Below, in pieces: positions 9,009 through 19,924 of a stretch of 64,000 nucleotides of DNA. Position 1 is the stretch's first letter. The number at the start of each line of letters is the position of its first letter. This DNA comes from Leishmania mexicana MHOM/GT/2001/U1103. Its lineage: Eukaryota; Euglenozoa; Kinetoplastea; Trypanosomatida; Trypanosomatidae. A model generated the notes under the pieces. That model did no database searches, had not been told where the DNA came from, and worked only from the letters and a program-made list of their open reading frames with translations. A program made the position numbers and the translations under genes. The stretch lies in the NCBI RefSeq assembly GCF_000234665.1, contig NC_018306.1:186001-250000 (forward strand), read 5' to 3'.

Positions 9009-10479
9009 ATCGGATGGCAGCGGAGGTGGGCGAAACCTGTGGCACTCTCCGCTATGTATACGCAGCTGCGGTGCACTCGGGGGAAGGGTAGCGGCTTAGC
9101 TCCCCAACTCTCGGTGTCTGCAGGCTTGTGCCCGCGCCAGTATGTGAGGAGGAGGGGGGTGAGGGGGCGGGGTTTCGTGCAGTGGTTCGGGGAATGATGA
9201 AGCGACTTCGACACGATGAGCCTTGTCGTTGTCGGGGGAGGGGGGAGAGGGCAACCACTGCTGTGGATGTGCGGATATCGCACAGGCATACGGCAACTAT
9301 CAAGAGGAGAGGGGGGAGAGATCAGCGTGAACCTGTGAAGGGTGCTGTGTGGAGGGAGGCAGAAGAGAGTGTGGCAGTCGTGCCGGATGTCGCTCCACAG
9401 AGTCGCGTATCATCCGTCCGCTCTCCTTGCGCTCCTACGCGACAATCGCGCCCCCCCCCGATCCACCGAGGGAGGGGGTGGGAGGAGGCGGACACATGCA
9501 GGGTTGCGCACACACACACGGGGCTCGGCACTGCCACCCTCTCCCCTCCCCCTCCGCCACCCCTTGACCTCTACTCGGTGCCTCCTCCTCCCCCTTTACT
9601 GTTCTTCGTGGCTTTGAATACTTCAAACATCGGCGTGTGAGCCCTGCGCTGTGGGAGGCGGCAGCCCCCGCCCGGTAGGCGTGCACGTATCCCCCTGCGT
9701 GTCGCTGCCCCCACAAGCGACGTGCCGCCAGCGCCTGCGTCCTTTCGTCTGTGCGGGAAAAAAGGTTCATGATGATGATAGGGGGAAAGGCAGGTGTGGG
9801 TTTAAATTCTACGGCAACCTCGCCTCCACTGTACGTCTCTCCGCACGCCTCTGGCCCTGCTCTCGCCGCTCCCCGTCCGGCACAGCCATCTCTGGCGGTG
9901 CCACGCACGGTTGGCGAAGGGCGTTGGGCGCCGCAGCAGCGTGTCCGCAGACCAACACACACACACGCACGCAGAAGGCAGGCACGTCCCTCGCCTCTCT
10001 CGCCCTCTCTGAGGGTGTGGCGTGGTGGTGGAGCTCGCTAGGCACATTGGGGCAGAGAAGGTTTGGCTGAGGAACGACAACGGTACAGTGGCCGCAGCGG
10101 CCCAAAGGGATTGCCCAGCGGAGGAGGCGCTGCGAGAGAGTCCGAGAGACGCAAGGCGAGGGGGAGAGAGGGGAGGGAGGGCGGCGGCGGCGGCGGCAAC
10201 GCTCTCAAGAGGGAGAGGTTAGGGAGCCGTCCCCACCATTGAAGACACAAGCACGTACAAAACTCTGGCACACTAGAAGGCAAACAGGAGAGAAGGGCGC
10301 AGACAACGTGAGCAACGGTGCCACGCCCAACCAGCGGACGGAGCGCAAGGCACGAGCGCGCAGCACCCGCAAGCAACCATACGTGCACCGAGGAGAGGAG
10401 GAGCAGCAGCAGCAGCAGCCATCGCATACATGAAACATGCCCCCTTCCTCACACCTCCCCCCCCCCAGCACACGCCGCC
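9009..10479. other. Intergenic region between the 170-aa and 2092-aa genes
   Basis: No supportable gene in about 1.5 kb. It contains G-rich runs near 9150-9165, 9235-9250 and 9305-9322, a poly-C run at 9450-9458, a CA run at 9510-9520 and 9955-9970, a CGG run near 10180-10196, an AGC run at 10405-10420 and a poly-C run at 10457-10466. It should include the 3' UTR of the 2092-aa gene. Confidence 0.5.
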
Positions 10480-13400
10480 TTATTCGCCGCCCCGAACCCA
10501 GTCGATTAGCTGACTGGCCACCGGCGCCCGCGAAGAACGCAGCTGGCGCTCGGGCATGGTTAAAGTAGTGGGTGGCACCACGTCGCCGCCGATGCTGTGC
10601 CGGCGGCGATCGCCGTAGCCCGCATGGTGCATTATGCTGATGTACGTGGGAGAGCGGGACCGTATACTGTAGGCGCTCTCGGCGCGGCGGAAGTTTTGGG
10701 CGGAGGCCGCCGTTGCCGCAGCGGTGGCACTGACAGGCGCTGTGACGGCTGCAGTACAGCCCTTGCGCCGTTTCGCGGGGCTCGCTGACAGAGAGGACGA
10801 GACCGCAGTCAGTCTCGACGCCAGGCGCGCGCGTAGATCGACGCGGCGCCGGCGCGGATTCGATGAGGTCTGCTGTGCTGCTGCGGCTGCGGCCGCGCCG
10901 GCACTCGCGCCGGAATGAGCGGCGTGCACACAGACAGTTGTGGCTTCGGCAGGGTCGACCACCGTCACGTGGAGGGCGTCCGCCGCGGCACTGCCGCCGT
11001 GCCGAGCAGTGCTGGCGCGAGTCACAGGAGTGTCCAAGGTGGCGTCTCCGGTGGCTGCGCTGACTGAGTACGTATTCGGCAGTGTGCTGAAGTCCTGGCG
11101 AGCAAGATCGGTAGCCATGCACGCCCGCGCGGCGCCGCGCGTCGGCGTGCAGCTCTCCGACTCCAGTCCCCATCTGCCTATGATGTGCCCATCACTCCAC
11201 ACGAAACCGCTGCCGCCGCCGCTGCGCGCACTGTGGCTGCCGCTATTCGGGTTCACTGAGGTGGTACAGTTGACGCCAAATCGCAGGCGCTCTTCCATGG
11301 CGCGGGTGCGGTTCTTCTGCTGGGCAAGTCGTCGCAGCAGCGCGCGCGAGTCAGCGCCCTCCAACCCAGTCGTCCCTGGTGCAGCACCACCGTCCGGATG
11401 CCTCGCTTCGTTTTCTGGAAGCGCCGGTCCATGCCGGGCACTTGCCTTGTGCGCCAGGCGGACCGAAACGGGGGTCTCACCCTCTGCCCCGGCGTGTCTG
11501 CGGTGCCGATGCTGTGGAGGCGACGAGAGGGAAGCGTCGTGGGCGTCGTGGTCCTTGTCAGGGTCCCGGCTGGAGCTGGCCTTGCTGTCCCGCAGTCGTC
11601 CGCGCTGCGCGCCGCTGTCCCGCGCGCTCTTCTGCATGGTTGTTGACGGCGACGGCGTGGTGGCTGGGGCGGCGGCAGCGGGAGAAGCGACCACAAACAC
11701 CGCCGAGAACGGCTCTACAAGCTCGCCGCCATCGAGCGCGTGGTTAGATGGGTGCGACCCCGACATCGTTGTCCCCGTGTCGGCGCGAGTGGTGCCATGG
11801 ATGTTCGACTCCATCGCGGCCGTCGGTGCCTCGTTATCCGCCTCCTTAGTAGGGACGATGGAAGCGGTGATGGTGGTGTCGAGAGAAGCAGAGTTCGCGC
11901 CGCTGCAGCGAGTGAAGCTCCCTCCTCCGCTGCCGGCAATCCTCGGACCCCTGGCGGAGCCGCAGCTGCCAAACCTCGAGGCGGCAGGGTTTCCGCGCCT
12001 TCCGCTGGCGGCTGTCACAGCAGACGCCGCTGCCGTCTGCGGCTTCTGCCTCGCGGATAGCGTGCGGGTTGTTGACGGCGTGGCACCTGTCTTGGACTCA
12101 CCGTCGTCGCGACCCGCCTGGCCGGCTTTCGCGCTTTGGCGTCCCTTTCCCGGCGCGTCGTGCAGCCCCATGGCGCGTCGCGGCCGGCCCAGTATGCCGA
12201 TCGATGACGCCGTGCGGGAAGTCCCAGTGAAGTGCAGCCTCGGTGTCCGCTGCGCGGTTGACGCCACGGGCGTGCGCGCGGCCATGGCGCTCTTCGGACC
12301 CCTTTCCTCCTCCCCCACGTCACTGTCGTACGCGTCGGTTTCCTCGCGCGTCTCGGCAGAGCCCCTCGTGCTGGCTGTGTGGGGCGCGCTCATCATCTTT
12401 GACGGGTGCCTCGGAGACATGAGAAACGCCGGGGGATTCGTGCAGGCAGCCGACACACGCCCATGGTTCGACTGCCCTGATGTGCCCTCCCTCTCTGACG
12501 GGGACGGAGGCGTCGATGAGTACGGAGAGAGAGTGCCGGAAGCGATGCGCTGATTTTCGGGCGCCTGCGAGGGCAGCGACGGCGCCGCATCGGCCTTAGC
12601 TTCCCTCCTCCACTGGACGCGACGGTAGCCGCTTGGGCCCGGGTGGGTGTGTGTACGCTCGAGCGCCGTCGGTGCCGCAGCACCACCAGTACGCGGAGAT
12701 GGCGCAGGCAAACCACTGCTCCCGTCGCCGCAATGCGGCATGTGGTCACGGTAGGAGCTGCTGAGGTCGCTCGCCGGAGGAGAGGGGCTCTGTGGCCGCC
12801 TGCCTGCCGCATCTGCCGGGCAGGGGGCGACTTCGTGGCTAAAGCTGTGGGTCCGACGGCGACGTGATATACCGCTGGCGAGACCTTCTTTCATGGGACT
12901 GGATGCCGTGTTGTTCGCCAGTGTGGATAACGACTGCTCGTCAAGAGTTGTATCATCGGCGCCATCCCGTTCACTTCCGCGACTACGCTGCTGAATACTG
13001 ATGAGCTCCTCAAACCGTGCCTGCAGGTCACGCCACTCCGTCCCTTTGTCGGCGCCCCAGATGGTCGCCGGGGCTGAGTGGCGACGGCTGAAGTTGCGCG
13101 TTGGCAGCACGGGCGACCCTGCAGGAACACCCGTGGCAGCTGGGAGAGTGGTCCTCTCACCGCTGGGCGCCCCTCTTAACGAGGCGGTGTCGTCGCAGGG
13201 GAAGCCCTCCCGGTCTCCTCCGTTAGCGGGTCGGCGCCGGCAACACCAGCCCGTGGCAGATGGGCAGCTGCCGCACGAGCACCCCTCGCCGCCGTCGCGG
13301 TACAGTGAGGCGTGAGAGCGGCCGCGTCGGTGCAGCAGCATCGCTCTGCCGTAGCGCGCCAGTCGTGCTTCGTACGCAGCGTCCGCCGCGGCTTCATCGG

Positions 13401-16400
13401 CTGAGTCATCGCCCCAATCAAGCTCCTCCTCGTCGATCGTCTCGCCGGCGGCGTTGGCGCCTGCCGTCAAGTGCCTGTCCCGACTTCCCCATCGTCGGCC
13501 CCCCCGAAGTAGACCGTCGCCGTCCGCCCGGACTGATTGGTTTTGCCGCAGCTCTCTCAGCAGCTCCTCCTCCAGCTCTAGCAGCCGCTCCGCCTCCTCG
13601 GAATCACGCTCCCTGTCCTTCGTCACATGGTCGACGACGATCACCTCGCTATCACGCCAGCACTCGGGCAGGTGCAGCCGCTCGTGCTGCTGTTCAAACG
13701 ACAGCCACTCCTCTGGCCGCGCAACCGGTGGCGTGGAGCTGCGCAGTCGCTCCTCCTCACTCCGAAACGCTCCCGGGCAGGTAGCGTTGGGATGCCGCAG
13801 TGGGGCCATGGGAGGACGTCGCATGGTGGGCACTGGTGGCGCGCTCCAGCGCCGGCGCTGGTTCTGCTGCTGCTGCAACTCTGTCAAAGACGGCGGTGGC
13901 GGTGGCAGGACGTAGCGGTTTGCCAGCTGTTCCAGCTGCTGCGCGTCCTCGTCGTCCCCCTCCTCGGCCAGGCCAATGGGGGGCCGCAGCGAGATTTCCT
14001 GGGGTGAGTCATCACGATCGGCTTCCTCGGCCGACGGCGACGACGATAGGGTGAGTTGGCGACACGTCGTTACTGGCGACGTCACGGCTTGATCCGCACC
14101 CGTGGCAACGTCGCCGCTGTCAGGAAAGCACGGCGGCACCAGAGGAGATGTTGAGGAAAGGCTGGAGACAACGTTCCCCTCCACTGTAGCCGATGACATC
14201 ACCGTTACCAACCCACCAGCGTTGCCGCTGCTGCTGTTGCCGGCGATGTTCTGGGTGCCGCTGCCTGACAAGTTGACAGAGGTCAGCTGGACGCTGCCGC
14301 GGTGCGCCACGCCACTCGCACGCCGCGAAACTGTTGGTGTCGGGGAGGGTGACAACAGCCACTGCCCGGACAAGGGCGAGAGCAGGTCCCCTGAGCTGCG
14401 CTGCTGCGGCTGTTGTTGACTTGTCGACGGCAGAGAGCCGGCGGAGTTCACCGCCGTCGACGTGTGTCGCGGGTTCTCCAGCGCGGCCGCTGCGCGGGGG
14501 GACCGGTTCGCCGACGCCTGCGCCGCCCCAGCGGCGTTGCTGCTGCTGCGGCTGTTGTGGCTGTTCGGCACACGGCGAGGCGAGATCCATGCTGTGCTGA
14601 TTGTGCTCCCCCCAAGCGAGGAGTGCAGCTGCAGCGACGGCGGCGCTTGATGCGGCGACGTCGGGCCGAGGGTGCCTCGCGTCCTCGGGCTGCCTATCCA
14701 AATCGACGGCGGGCGCGAGAGGGGCGAGAGCGACACGCTGTCCGCGCTCTCGCTGAAGGCGCTCATCACGGACGATTCAGGAATGCCGCCGATACGGAGG
14801 CTTCCTCCCTTCGCGTGCCCAGGCAGGGCGCTGGACCACGCCGGCACGCCATCGCTCCCTGCGCCGCCGCAACCGCTGTTGAAGCTCTGGTCTGCGCCAG
14901 AGATGGTGGTCGTGAGGTAGGGCATCTGCCCACTGTGCAGGATCGGAGAAGCGGAGGCGCTCTCGTTACTGGACGACTCGGTCGCAGCAGCAGCCTTTTG
15001 CCTACCGCCGGCGCCCCCCCCCGCATCCTCAGCTGCGGTGTTCTCCGCGGCGGTGCTCGCCCTGCTGCACCCCGTGGCTGCCTCGTATGCATCCGTCCAT
15101 TCGGCAGACGCGGGCAGCACGGGGGCTTCCATGGCTGGTTCACCTGCGACGACCTCCGCGTCCCCCGCTGGGTATCCCTGTCTGCCCAGTACCCCTCCGC
15201 TCCTGGCGATGGACGGGGAGTCGGTCACCCGCGACGTCACCCTTGTGTTCAGTGGCAGGCTGCCTGTGCACCCGTTGTTGCTCGTGAGGAGTTGCTCCTG
15301 CGTCATGGCCAACCGAGCCGGCGACGGCGGTGTCTTCGGCGTCGAGGAAGGGAACAGGGTATGTGAATGCGAGAGCCTAGATGGCGCCGCCAAGGTCGGC
15401 GTCAGTCCCACGCCGTCAACCCGAACGTAGGTCGGAAACGTGAGGAGCGGCGACATCTGCTGGGGCGGTGATAGGAGGCCTTGAGAGGAGGAACACATCA
15501 TCGGCGAGGCAACGTCATTGCCGCCAACGCGCTTCAACGCGGGCTGGACCACGACAACGGACAATGAAAGAGTGGAAGACCCAGTGCTCTGGCTTGGCTG
15601 ATGCCGCTGCGCGCGGTGAAAAGCCTCGGTGAGCGGGAGCTCCTGCTGGGAGGACGAGGCGGAGACCACCGGCGCGCCGTCTGTGTGGGCGTTAGAGCTG
15701 GCCATGTCATTGGCGCCCCCCCTACGCCTTGCTCCGGCAACAGCACCTGGAAAGGTTACAGTCCTGTTTAGTCGCGTCGGCGACGCACCGGTTGCGGCCG
15801 CCGCGGAGGCGTAGGAAGATATGTGCGATGGCAACACGTACCGCGGCAGCGAGGCGCTGCCCCGAAGAGAGGCTGTCGGAGCCCGTGTTGTTGGGGCCGA
15901 GGAAGGCGGAGAAACCGTCGCACTCTCGAGTTGGGCGACGGCGGTGTCGACACGCTGGAACAAAATCTCTTGCCTGTGGAGGCAGTTCTGGAAGCTCAGC
16001 AAGAATGCCTCCAAGGAGGCCGAGGTGCGAGCGGTGCGGGAGCGTGGTATGAACAGTCCACAGCTGGTCGTGTGTGTGTGCGTCAGCGGGCTCGACGTGA
16101 TCGTCGCAACGGCGGAGGGGATGGGCGTAGGCGTCGGCTCGGTGGCCACCTCACCAGACTTCGCAACTTGACGTCGCTGTTGCGGTGGTGCGGGGGTGTC
16201 CCTGGCGGAGACGGGCCGCATCGCCCCTGATGGCCCACCAGGCGCACTGTGCACGTGAGTGCTCCGAATATGTATCTTCGATCGTTTTGGCGCTTCACGA
16301 GTCCCCGGGAGCGCGCTTGTGCGGTCGTCAGTCGACGTCGGTGGGCCGGCGGTGGTCGGTGCTCCTCCCAAAGACTCGTGTGGGGCGGGAGGGAGGTGCT

Positions 16401-16758
16401 GATTCGGTGAGCACAGCGTGACCGTCGAGCGAGGGCAGACTTGCGGCTGACCAACGTTGTGTCCAAAAGGTTGCGGGCGGCATCGACCGACACTGCCGCT
16501 GTCGCGTGATGGGCTCCGGCAGAAACCTCTTGCCTCCCTACCAACCGCCGCTCTGCCCTCAGCCTTACCCGACCTGGTCAGAGAGGCTGCTCTGGCTGAA
16601 GCAGACCGCACAACGCTGCCTGCTCTTTCCCTTGCCGCACTCGTGCCCGCGCCACCGGCAGAGAGGCTGCCCACGTCTTCTCGCAGTGAAGTGGGGGCAG
16701 GGGCCTTCCTGGCCGACGCCGAGCGGCCAATCACGCGGGATGGGGTCAGTGACTGCAT
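10480..16758 (-). CDS. Very large low-complexity hypothetical protein, 2092 aa
   Basis: An uninterrupted ORF of 6.3 kb. Composition is dominated by Ser, Ala, Pro, Thr, Gly and Arg, so most of the chain is probably disordered. Three short segments look ordered or coiled. Residues about 240-280 include LEAFLLSFQNCLHRQEILFQ. Residues about 1013-1073 include EEWLSFEQQHERLHLPECW and then SEEAERLLELEEELLRELRQ, a clear heptad-like helix. Residues near 1250 include LQARFEELISIQQR. The C terminus (PERQLRSSRAPVASQLIDWV) is compact and may be a docking tail. No catalytic motif, signal peptide or membrane segment is visible. The start is the ATG at 16758, with a pyrimidine/CTG tract and AG about 77 nt upstream. 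The length and the many Ser/Thr-Pro sites would suit a cytoskeletal or scaffold protein, but that is a guess. Confidence 0.8.
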   Translation of the reverse strand: MQSLTPSRVIGRSASARKAPAPTSLREDVGSLSAGGAGTSAARERAGSVVRSASARAASLTRSGKAEGRAAVGREARGFCRSPSRDSGSVGRCRPQPFGHNVGQPQVCPRSTVTLCSPNQHLPPAPHESLGGAPTTAGPPTSTDDRTSALPGTREAPKRSKIHIRSTHVHSAPGGPSGAMRPVSARDTPAPPQQRRQVAKSGEVATEPTPTPIPSAVATITSSPLTHTHTTSCGLFIPRSRTARTSASLEAFLLSFQNCLHRQEILFQRVDTAVAQLESATVSPPSSAPTTRAPTASLRGSASLPRYVLPSHISSYASAAAATGASPTRLNRTVTFPGAVAGARRRGGANDMASSNAHTDGAPVVSASSSQQELPLTEAFHRAQRHQPSQSTGSSTLSLSVVVVQPALKRVGGNDVASPMMCSSSQGLLSPPQQMSPLLTFPTYVRVDGVGLTPTLAAPSRLSHSHTLFPSSTPKTPPSPARLAMTQEQLLTSNNGCTGSLPLNTRVTSRVTDSPSIARSGGVLGRQGYPAGDAEVVAGEPAMEAPVLPASAEWTDAYEAATGCSRASTAAENTAAEDAGGGAGGRQKAAAATESSSNESASASPILHSGQMPYLTTTISGADQSFNSGCGGAGSDGVPAWSSALPGHAKGGSLRIGGIPESSVMSAFSESADSVSLSPLSRPPSIWIGSPRTRGTLGPTSPHQAPPSLQLHSSLGGSTISTAWISPRRVPNSHNSRSSSNAAGAAQASANRSPRAAAALENPRHTSTAVNSAGSLPSTSQQQPQQRSSGDLLSPLSGQWLLSPSPTPTVSRRASGVAHRGSVQLTSVNLSGSGTQNIAGNSSSGNAGGLVTVMSSATVEGNVVSSLSSTSPLVPPCFPDSGDVATGADQAVTSPVTTCRQLTLSSSPSAEEADRDDSPQEISLRPPIGLAEEGDDEDAQQLEQLANRYVLPPPPPSLTELQQQQNQRRRWSAPPVPTMRRPPMAPLRHPNATCPGAFRSEEERLRSSTPPVARPEEWLSFEQQHERLHLPECWRDSEVIVVDHVTKDRERDSEEAERLLELEEELLRELRQNQSVRADGDGLLRGGRRWGSRDRHLTAGANAAGETIDEEELDWGDDSADEAAADAAYEARLARYGRAMLLHRRGRSHASLYRDGGEGCSCGSCPSATGWCCRRRPANGGDREGFPCDDTASLRGAPSGERTTLPAATGVPAGSPVLPTRNFSRRHSAPATIWGADKGTEWRDLQARFEELISIQQRSRGSERDGADDTTLDEQSLSTLANNTASSPMKEGLASGISRRRRTHSFSHEVAPCPADAAGRRPQSPSPPASDLSSSYRDHMPHCGDGSSGLPAPSPRTGGAAAPTALERTHTHPGPSGYRRVQWRREAKADAAPSLPSQAPENQRIASGTLSPYSSTPPSPSEREGTSGQSNHGRVSAACTNPPAFLMSPRHPSKMMSAPHTASTRGSAETREETDAYDSDVGEEERGPKSAMAARTPVASTAQRTPRLHFTGTSRTASSIGILGRPRRAMGLHDAPGKGRQSAKAGQAGRDDGESKTGATPSTTRTLSARQKPQTAAASAVTAASGRRGNPAASRFGSCGSARGPRIAGSGGGSFTRCSGANSASLDTTITASIVPTKEADNEAPTAAMESNIHGTTRADTGTTMSGSHPSNHALDGGELVEPFSAVFVVASPAAAAPATTPSPSTTMQKSARDSGAQRGRLRDSKASSSRDPDKDHDAHDASLSSPPQHRHRRHAGAEGETPVSVRLAHKASARHGPALPENEARHPDGGAAPGTTGLEGADSRALLRRLAQQKNRTRAMEERLRFGVNCTTSVNPNSGSHSARSGGGSGFVWSDGHIIGRWGLESESCTPTRGAARACMATDLARQDFSTLPNTYSVSAATGDATLDTPVTRASTARHGGSAAADALHVTVVDPAEATTVCVHAAHSGASAGAAAAAAAQQTSSNPRRRRVDLRARLASRLTAVSSSLSASPAKRRKGCTAAVTAPVSATAAATAASAQNFRRAESAYSIRSRSPTYISIMHHAGYGDRRRHSIGGDVVPPTTLTMPERQLRSSRAPVASQLIDWVRGGE

Positions 16759-16835
16759 GGGAAAAGACGTGGCGCCTCTGCCCTGGTGCGGTACAGCTCG
16801 GAATCGTTAGCCAGGCCTGCGCCACCCCAACGTAC

Positions 16836-16898
16836 CTTGACCCCAGGTCAACGACAGATGTGGAGAGAGGGCAGCAGCAGCAGCAGCAGCCAGAGCAG
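16836..16898 (-). promoter_or_regulatory. Predicted trans-splice acceptor for the 2092-aa gene
   Basis: The complement of 16858-16898 is (CTG)n followed by CCCTCTCTCC. The first AG downstream on the minus strand is at 16836-16837, about 77 nt before the ATG at 16758. Confidence 0.45.
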
Positions 16899-17490
16899 AT
16901 ACAAGCGTGATGCGCGTGCGGTCGTCTAGAACTCTTCCAAGGACGGCACCACAAGGGAGGTGGGGGCAAGCAATGGGCGGCACAGAGAAAGGAGAGGGAC
17001 AACTCAGCAGGAAACCAGGAGGGCCTTGCGGTGGCTCTGTCTGGGTATACGGAACACCAAGCACCGGGGGGAGGGGAGGGTGCGGCACACGCGCACAGAC
17101 ACGCACAGGTAGTGAAGAGAAAGTGCGGAGATAGCTCAGAGACGCGAGGCCTTGTCGAAGGGCACACGAACCAACCAGAAGGGAGCGGCGGGTGGCAAGC
17201 CTTCAGCAGCAAACAAAACAAAATGAACGACACGCGAAAGCAGGCGCGCACGCGGGGCACGCGTCAACGAGCGAAAGGCTCGAAGAACCGAAAGGGTGCG
17301 CTCCTCGCACAGGCACACAGGCAGGGAGAGACAGGGAGAGCTGAGAACGAAATGGGGGGAGGGGGGTGGGGTGGAAAGGGCCGGGGCGAGGCAGATAGGC
17401 AGGCAGGCACCAAGGGAGGGACAAGAGAAAAACACACGCACACGCACACGCACACGGACTTTACTTTCTCTGAGAAGGGCACACAAGTAA
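16899..17490. other. Intergenic region upstream of the 2092-aa gene
   Basis: No gene is seen. It is purine-rich on the plus strand, hence CT-rich in the minus-strand transcript, with a G-rich segment at 17351-17372 and a CACACG-type run at 17432-17456. Confidence 0.5.
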
Positions 17491-18878
17491 ATGAAGGGAC
17501 GCGTACGAGTTCGAGCGTGACGCTGGCCTCGGTGGGGTGCGTGTGTGGGTGTGTGTGCGTGAGCTCGTTCAGCACAAGGAGAGGGGAAATTATATTTTGT
17601 GGCGGCGGCGGCGGGGCGGGAGGCCGAGAAGCAGAAAGAGTTGCCGGTGCGCTTAGGCAAGCGCAAAGCGAGGGCGACAGCAAGAGTCCCCTACACACAC
17701 CCACGCACCGTCTGCCTGCCTGCCTGCCTGCCTGCCCGCGCTGCAGCGTGCGTGAGGACGGAGAGGGAGACTGGAAGAAACCCAATGATAAACCACAGCG
17801 CACGGGGAGGGACTGCGTCTGTGTTCTGGTGTGTACCTTCTTTGTTTTTCTTTCAGCCCCTCCTCGCTGCTCTCGATGTCGTGCTCCCCCTGTCGCTGTG
17901 AGGCCGTCGCGGCGGGGGCGGGCGGGCGGGCGGGGGGGGGGGGGCGAGTGTCTACGCCGTCGCACGACGACACAAGGAAAAAGAAGATAGGCGAGAAAAA
18001 AATGCCAAAAGCAGAAGAAACGCTTCCCCGGGTGCGGCAGATGGCAGATGGCAGATGGTGACCCGACAGGGGGGGGAGGGGGGCAGCAGCAGTGATAGGT
18101 GGGTAGATAGGTAGATAGCTGTGTGTGTGTGTGTGTGTGTGCCGAGATGAAGGGGTGTAAGGCAGGGATGCGCGTCGGCATGCACGTGCAGTCCACGATC
18201 CGCACACTCGCTGAGATGTCTATCTCTCTATCTATCTCACACGCACACACACATGACCGCACATGTGCGTACAGGGGCACGGGTTACGCGTGTGCTGCCC
18301 TCGTGTGCTGGGGTGGGGGGTGGGGGGTGGTAACGGAGAAAAAAAAAGAAAATGAGCGCGCGCGAGGGAGGGTGTGTGTGGAGTGATGAGCATCTGCGAA
18401 GTCTCTGTGTGTGTGTGTGTGTGTGTGTGTGTACGTGCGTGTGTGGTGTGTGGGGGGGAGAGAGAAGGCGCGGGAAGGTTCGAAGGCGAGAGAGGGAGAA
18501 AAGGTAGGCCTTCGACACGCACGAGGTGGTGACGGCAGTGTTGAGCATCGTCGTGGCGTTTTGTGCCCCGCGTGCCCCTTCACGGGGTGGCGACAACCCG
18601 ATGCACGCACGCATCATGGCAAACGACTTTGCTTTCGCGCACAGGCGAGAGGACTCGGCATGCGGCACGCACACGCGCGCACATATATATATATATAGAT
18701 TTGGGCACGCTCCGCAACGTTGGCGAGAGAGAGAGATGCGAGTAGGGGGAGGGGGGTAGAGGAGGAAGGGGTCAGCCGGATGCACCGTCCCCCGTGTGTG
18801 TGTGCGCGCGTGTGTACTCTCATAGCATCCACTGTACAGCACTCCCCCTCTCGCGTCGACCTGGTGGAGGGAAGGGGA
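17491..18878. repeat. Direct repeat block A, copy 1 (about 1.39 kb)
   Basis: Starting with AAATGAAGGGACGCG, this block is repeated almost base for base at 19925-21292. The visible differences are mostly in repeat lengths: the CTGC run near 17710-17738 is longer here, as is the GT run at 18119-18141, while the GT run near 18403-18432 is longer in copy 2. Scattered substitutions also occur. The copy ends at GGAAGGGGA, where it jumps into an inverted copy of sequence from the 863-aa gene. The block itself is non-coding, with a G4-like run GGGGTGGGGGGTGGGGGG near 18309. Confidence 0.9.
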
Positions 18879-19824
18879 AACAGCATCAGCGGTACCGGTC
18901 GGAGCCTCGCCGGCTGTGGTGAGACCTACACCTATGCAGACGAGCTTACCCTCGTGTTTGACGGGCTGGATGTGCTTTGGCACGGACCCAGTGGCGAGGA
19001 GGCGTTACTGCAGTGGGTGCTGGACGAGTACTCTGTTCTACTAAAGCAGCGCATGGCGGTCGCCATGGCGCAGTGGACGTCGATGGTGCACGCCAGTGAC
19101 ACCAGCACTGGCGCCGCCGGCGAGTCCTCCTCCAAGGGGAACAAGATGCGGCGCCAACTACCGAGCGAGCGTGTACAGGCGTAGCATGGCGGAGGCTGCT
19201 CGCGCTCGACAAGAGGGCGGATACGTCAAGAGAGGGAGAGAGAGACACGCGAACGGCTCCCCGCTTTTTCCTCTCTACTCCACGCACATGCACACGCACA
19301 CGCACACGCACACGACACACGACACACGACACACACACACACACACGGACGGACGGCCCCCCTTCCCCTTTCCCCTTCCCCCGTTCATCTCGGATGGGCC
19401 CTCTATAGTATTTTGTTATCCCCCTCCCTCCCCCCGCGGCGCTCGGTTTCTCTCGCACATGAGCGCGTGGTTTCTCCTCTGCCCCCCCCCCCCTCCACCC
19501 CCATGCGCACCTCGCCTGTGAGCCTACGTGGGACGGCCACGTGACGGGACGCGCCATTCACAGGCGTCCTGGGGTGGCGGAGGGGTGCGGGGTAGTGGGG
19601 GCGGTGGGGGCGTGCTCAGCGAGCAGCAGGAGGTATCCAGGTGTTGAAGTGCGCTCTTCTTACACCTCTCTCCCGCCCGCCCGTGTCCACCGGCGAATCG
19701 TCCGTCCGCCCATCGACACACGGTCGTCGTCGTCGTCATCTCTCTCTATCCTGTTATTCGAACAGCCCTCTTCGGCAGACAACGCACAGCAGAGAAGTTT
19801 TAGGACTCCTCTGTCTCGGTGCAT
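18878..19824. repeat. Inverted copy of 24472-25418 (947 bp)
   Basis: This segment is the reverse complement of 24472-25418 with no difference noticed by eye. It covers the last 101 codons of the 863-aa gene and about 640 bp of its 3' flank, and it stops at the N gap. At the left junction the two parents share only about one base (A), so the join is not homology-driven. Confidence 0.9.
18879..19184 (+). pseudogene. Inverted duplicate of the 3' end of the 863-aa gene
   Basis: This encodes the last 101 residues of the gene at 25112-27703, from NSISGTGRSLAGCGE through to the shared stop, but on the opposite strand and without the first 762 codons. The upstream plus-strand sequence is repeat block A, so no proper start or splice acceptor belongs to it, and it lies against the transcription direction of the cluster. 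It is either a breakpoint product or an assembly artefact, not a gene. Confidence 0.85.
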
Positions 19825-19924
19825 NNNNNNNNNNNNNNNNNNNNNNNNNNNNNNNNNNNNNNNNNNNNNNNNNNNNNNNNNNNNNNNNNNNNNNNNNNNN
19901 NNNNNNNNNNNNNNNNNNNNNNNN
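19825..19924. other. Assembly gap, 100 N
   Basis: One hundred unresolved bases, a conventional placeholder length, separating the inverted block from copy 2 of block A. The two flanking contigs overlap in block A but disagree after it, which explains why they were not merged. Confidence 0.99.

Noticed and set aside
10940..12553. 537-codon plus-strand ORF
   Set aside because: Antisense shadow of the 2092-aa gene, against the cluster direction.
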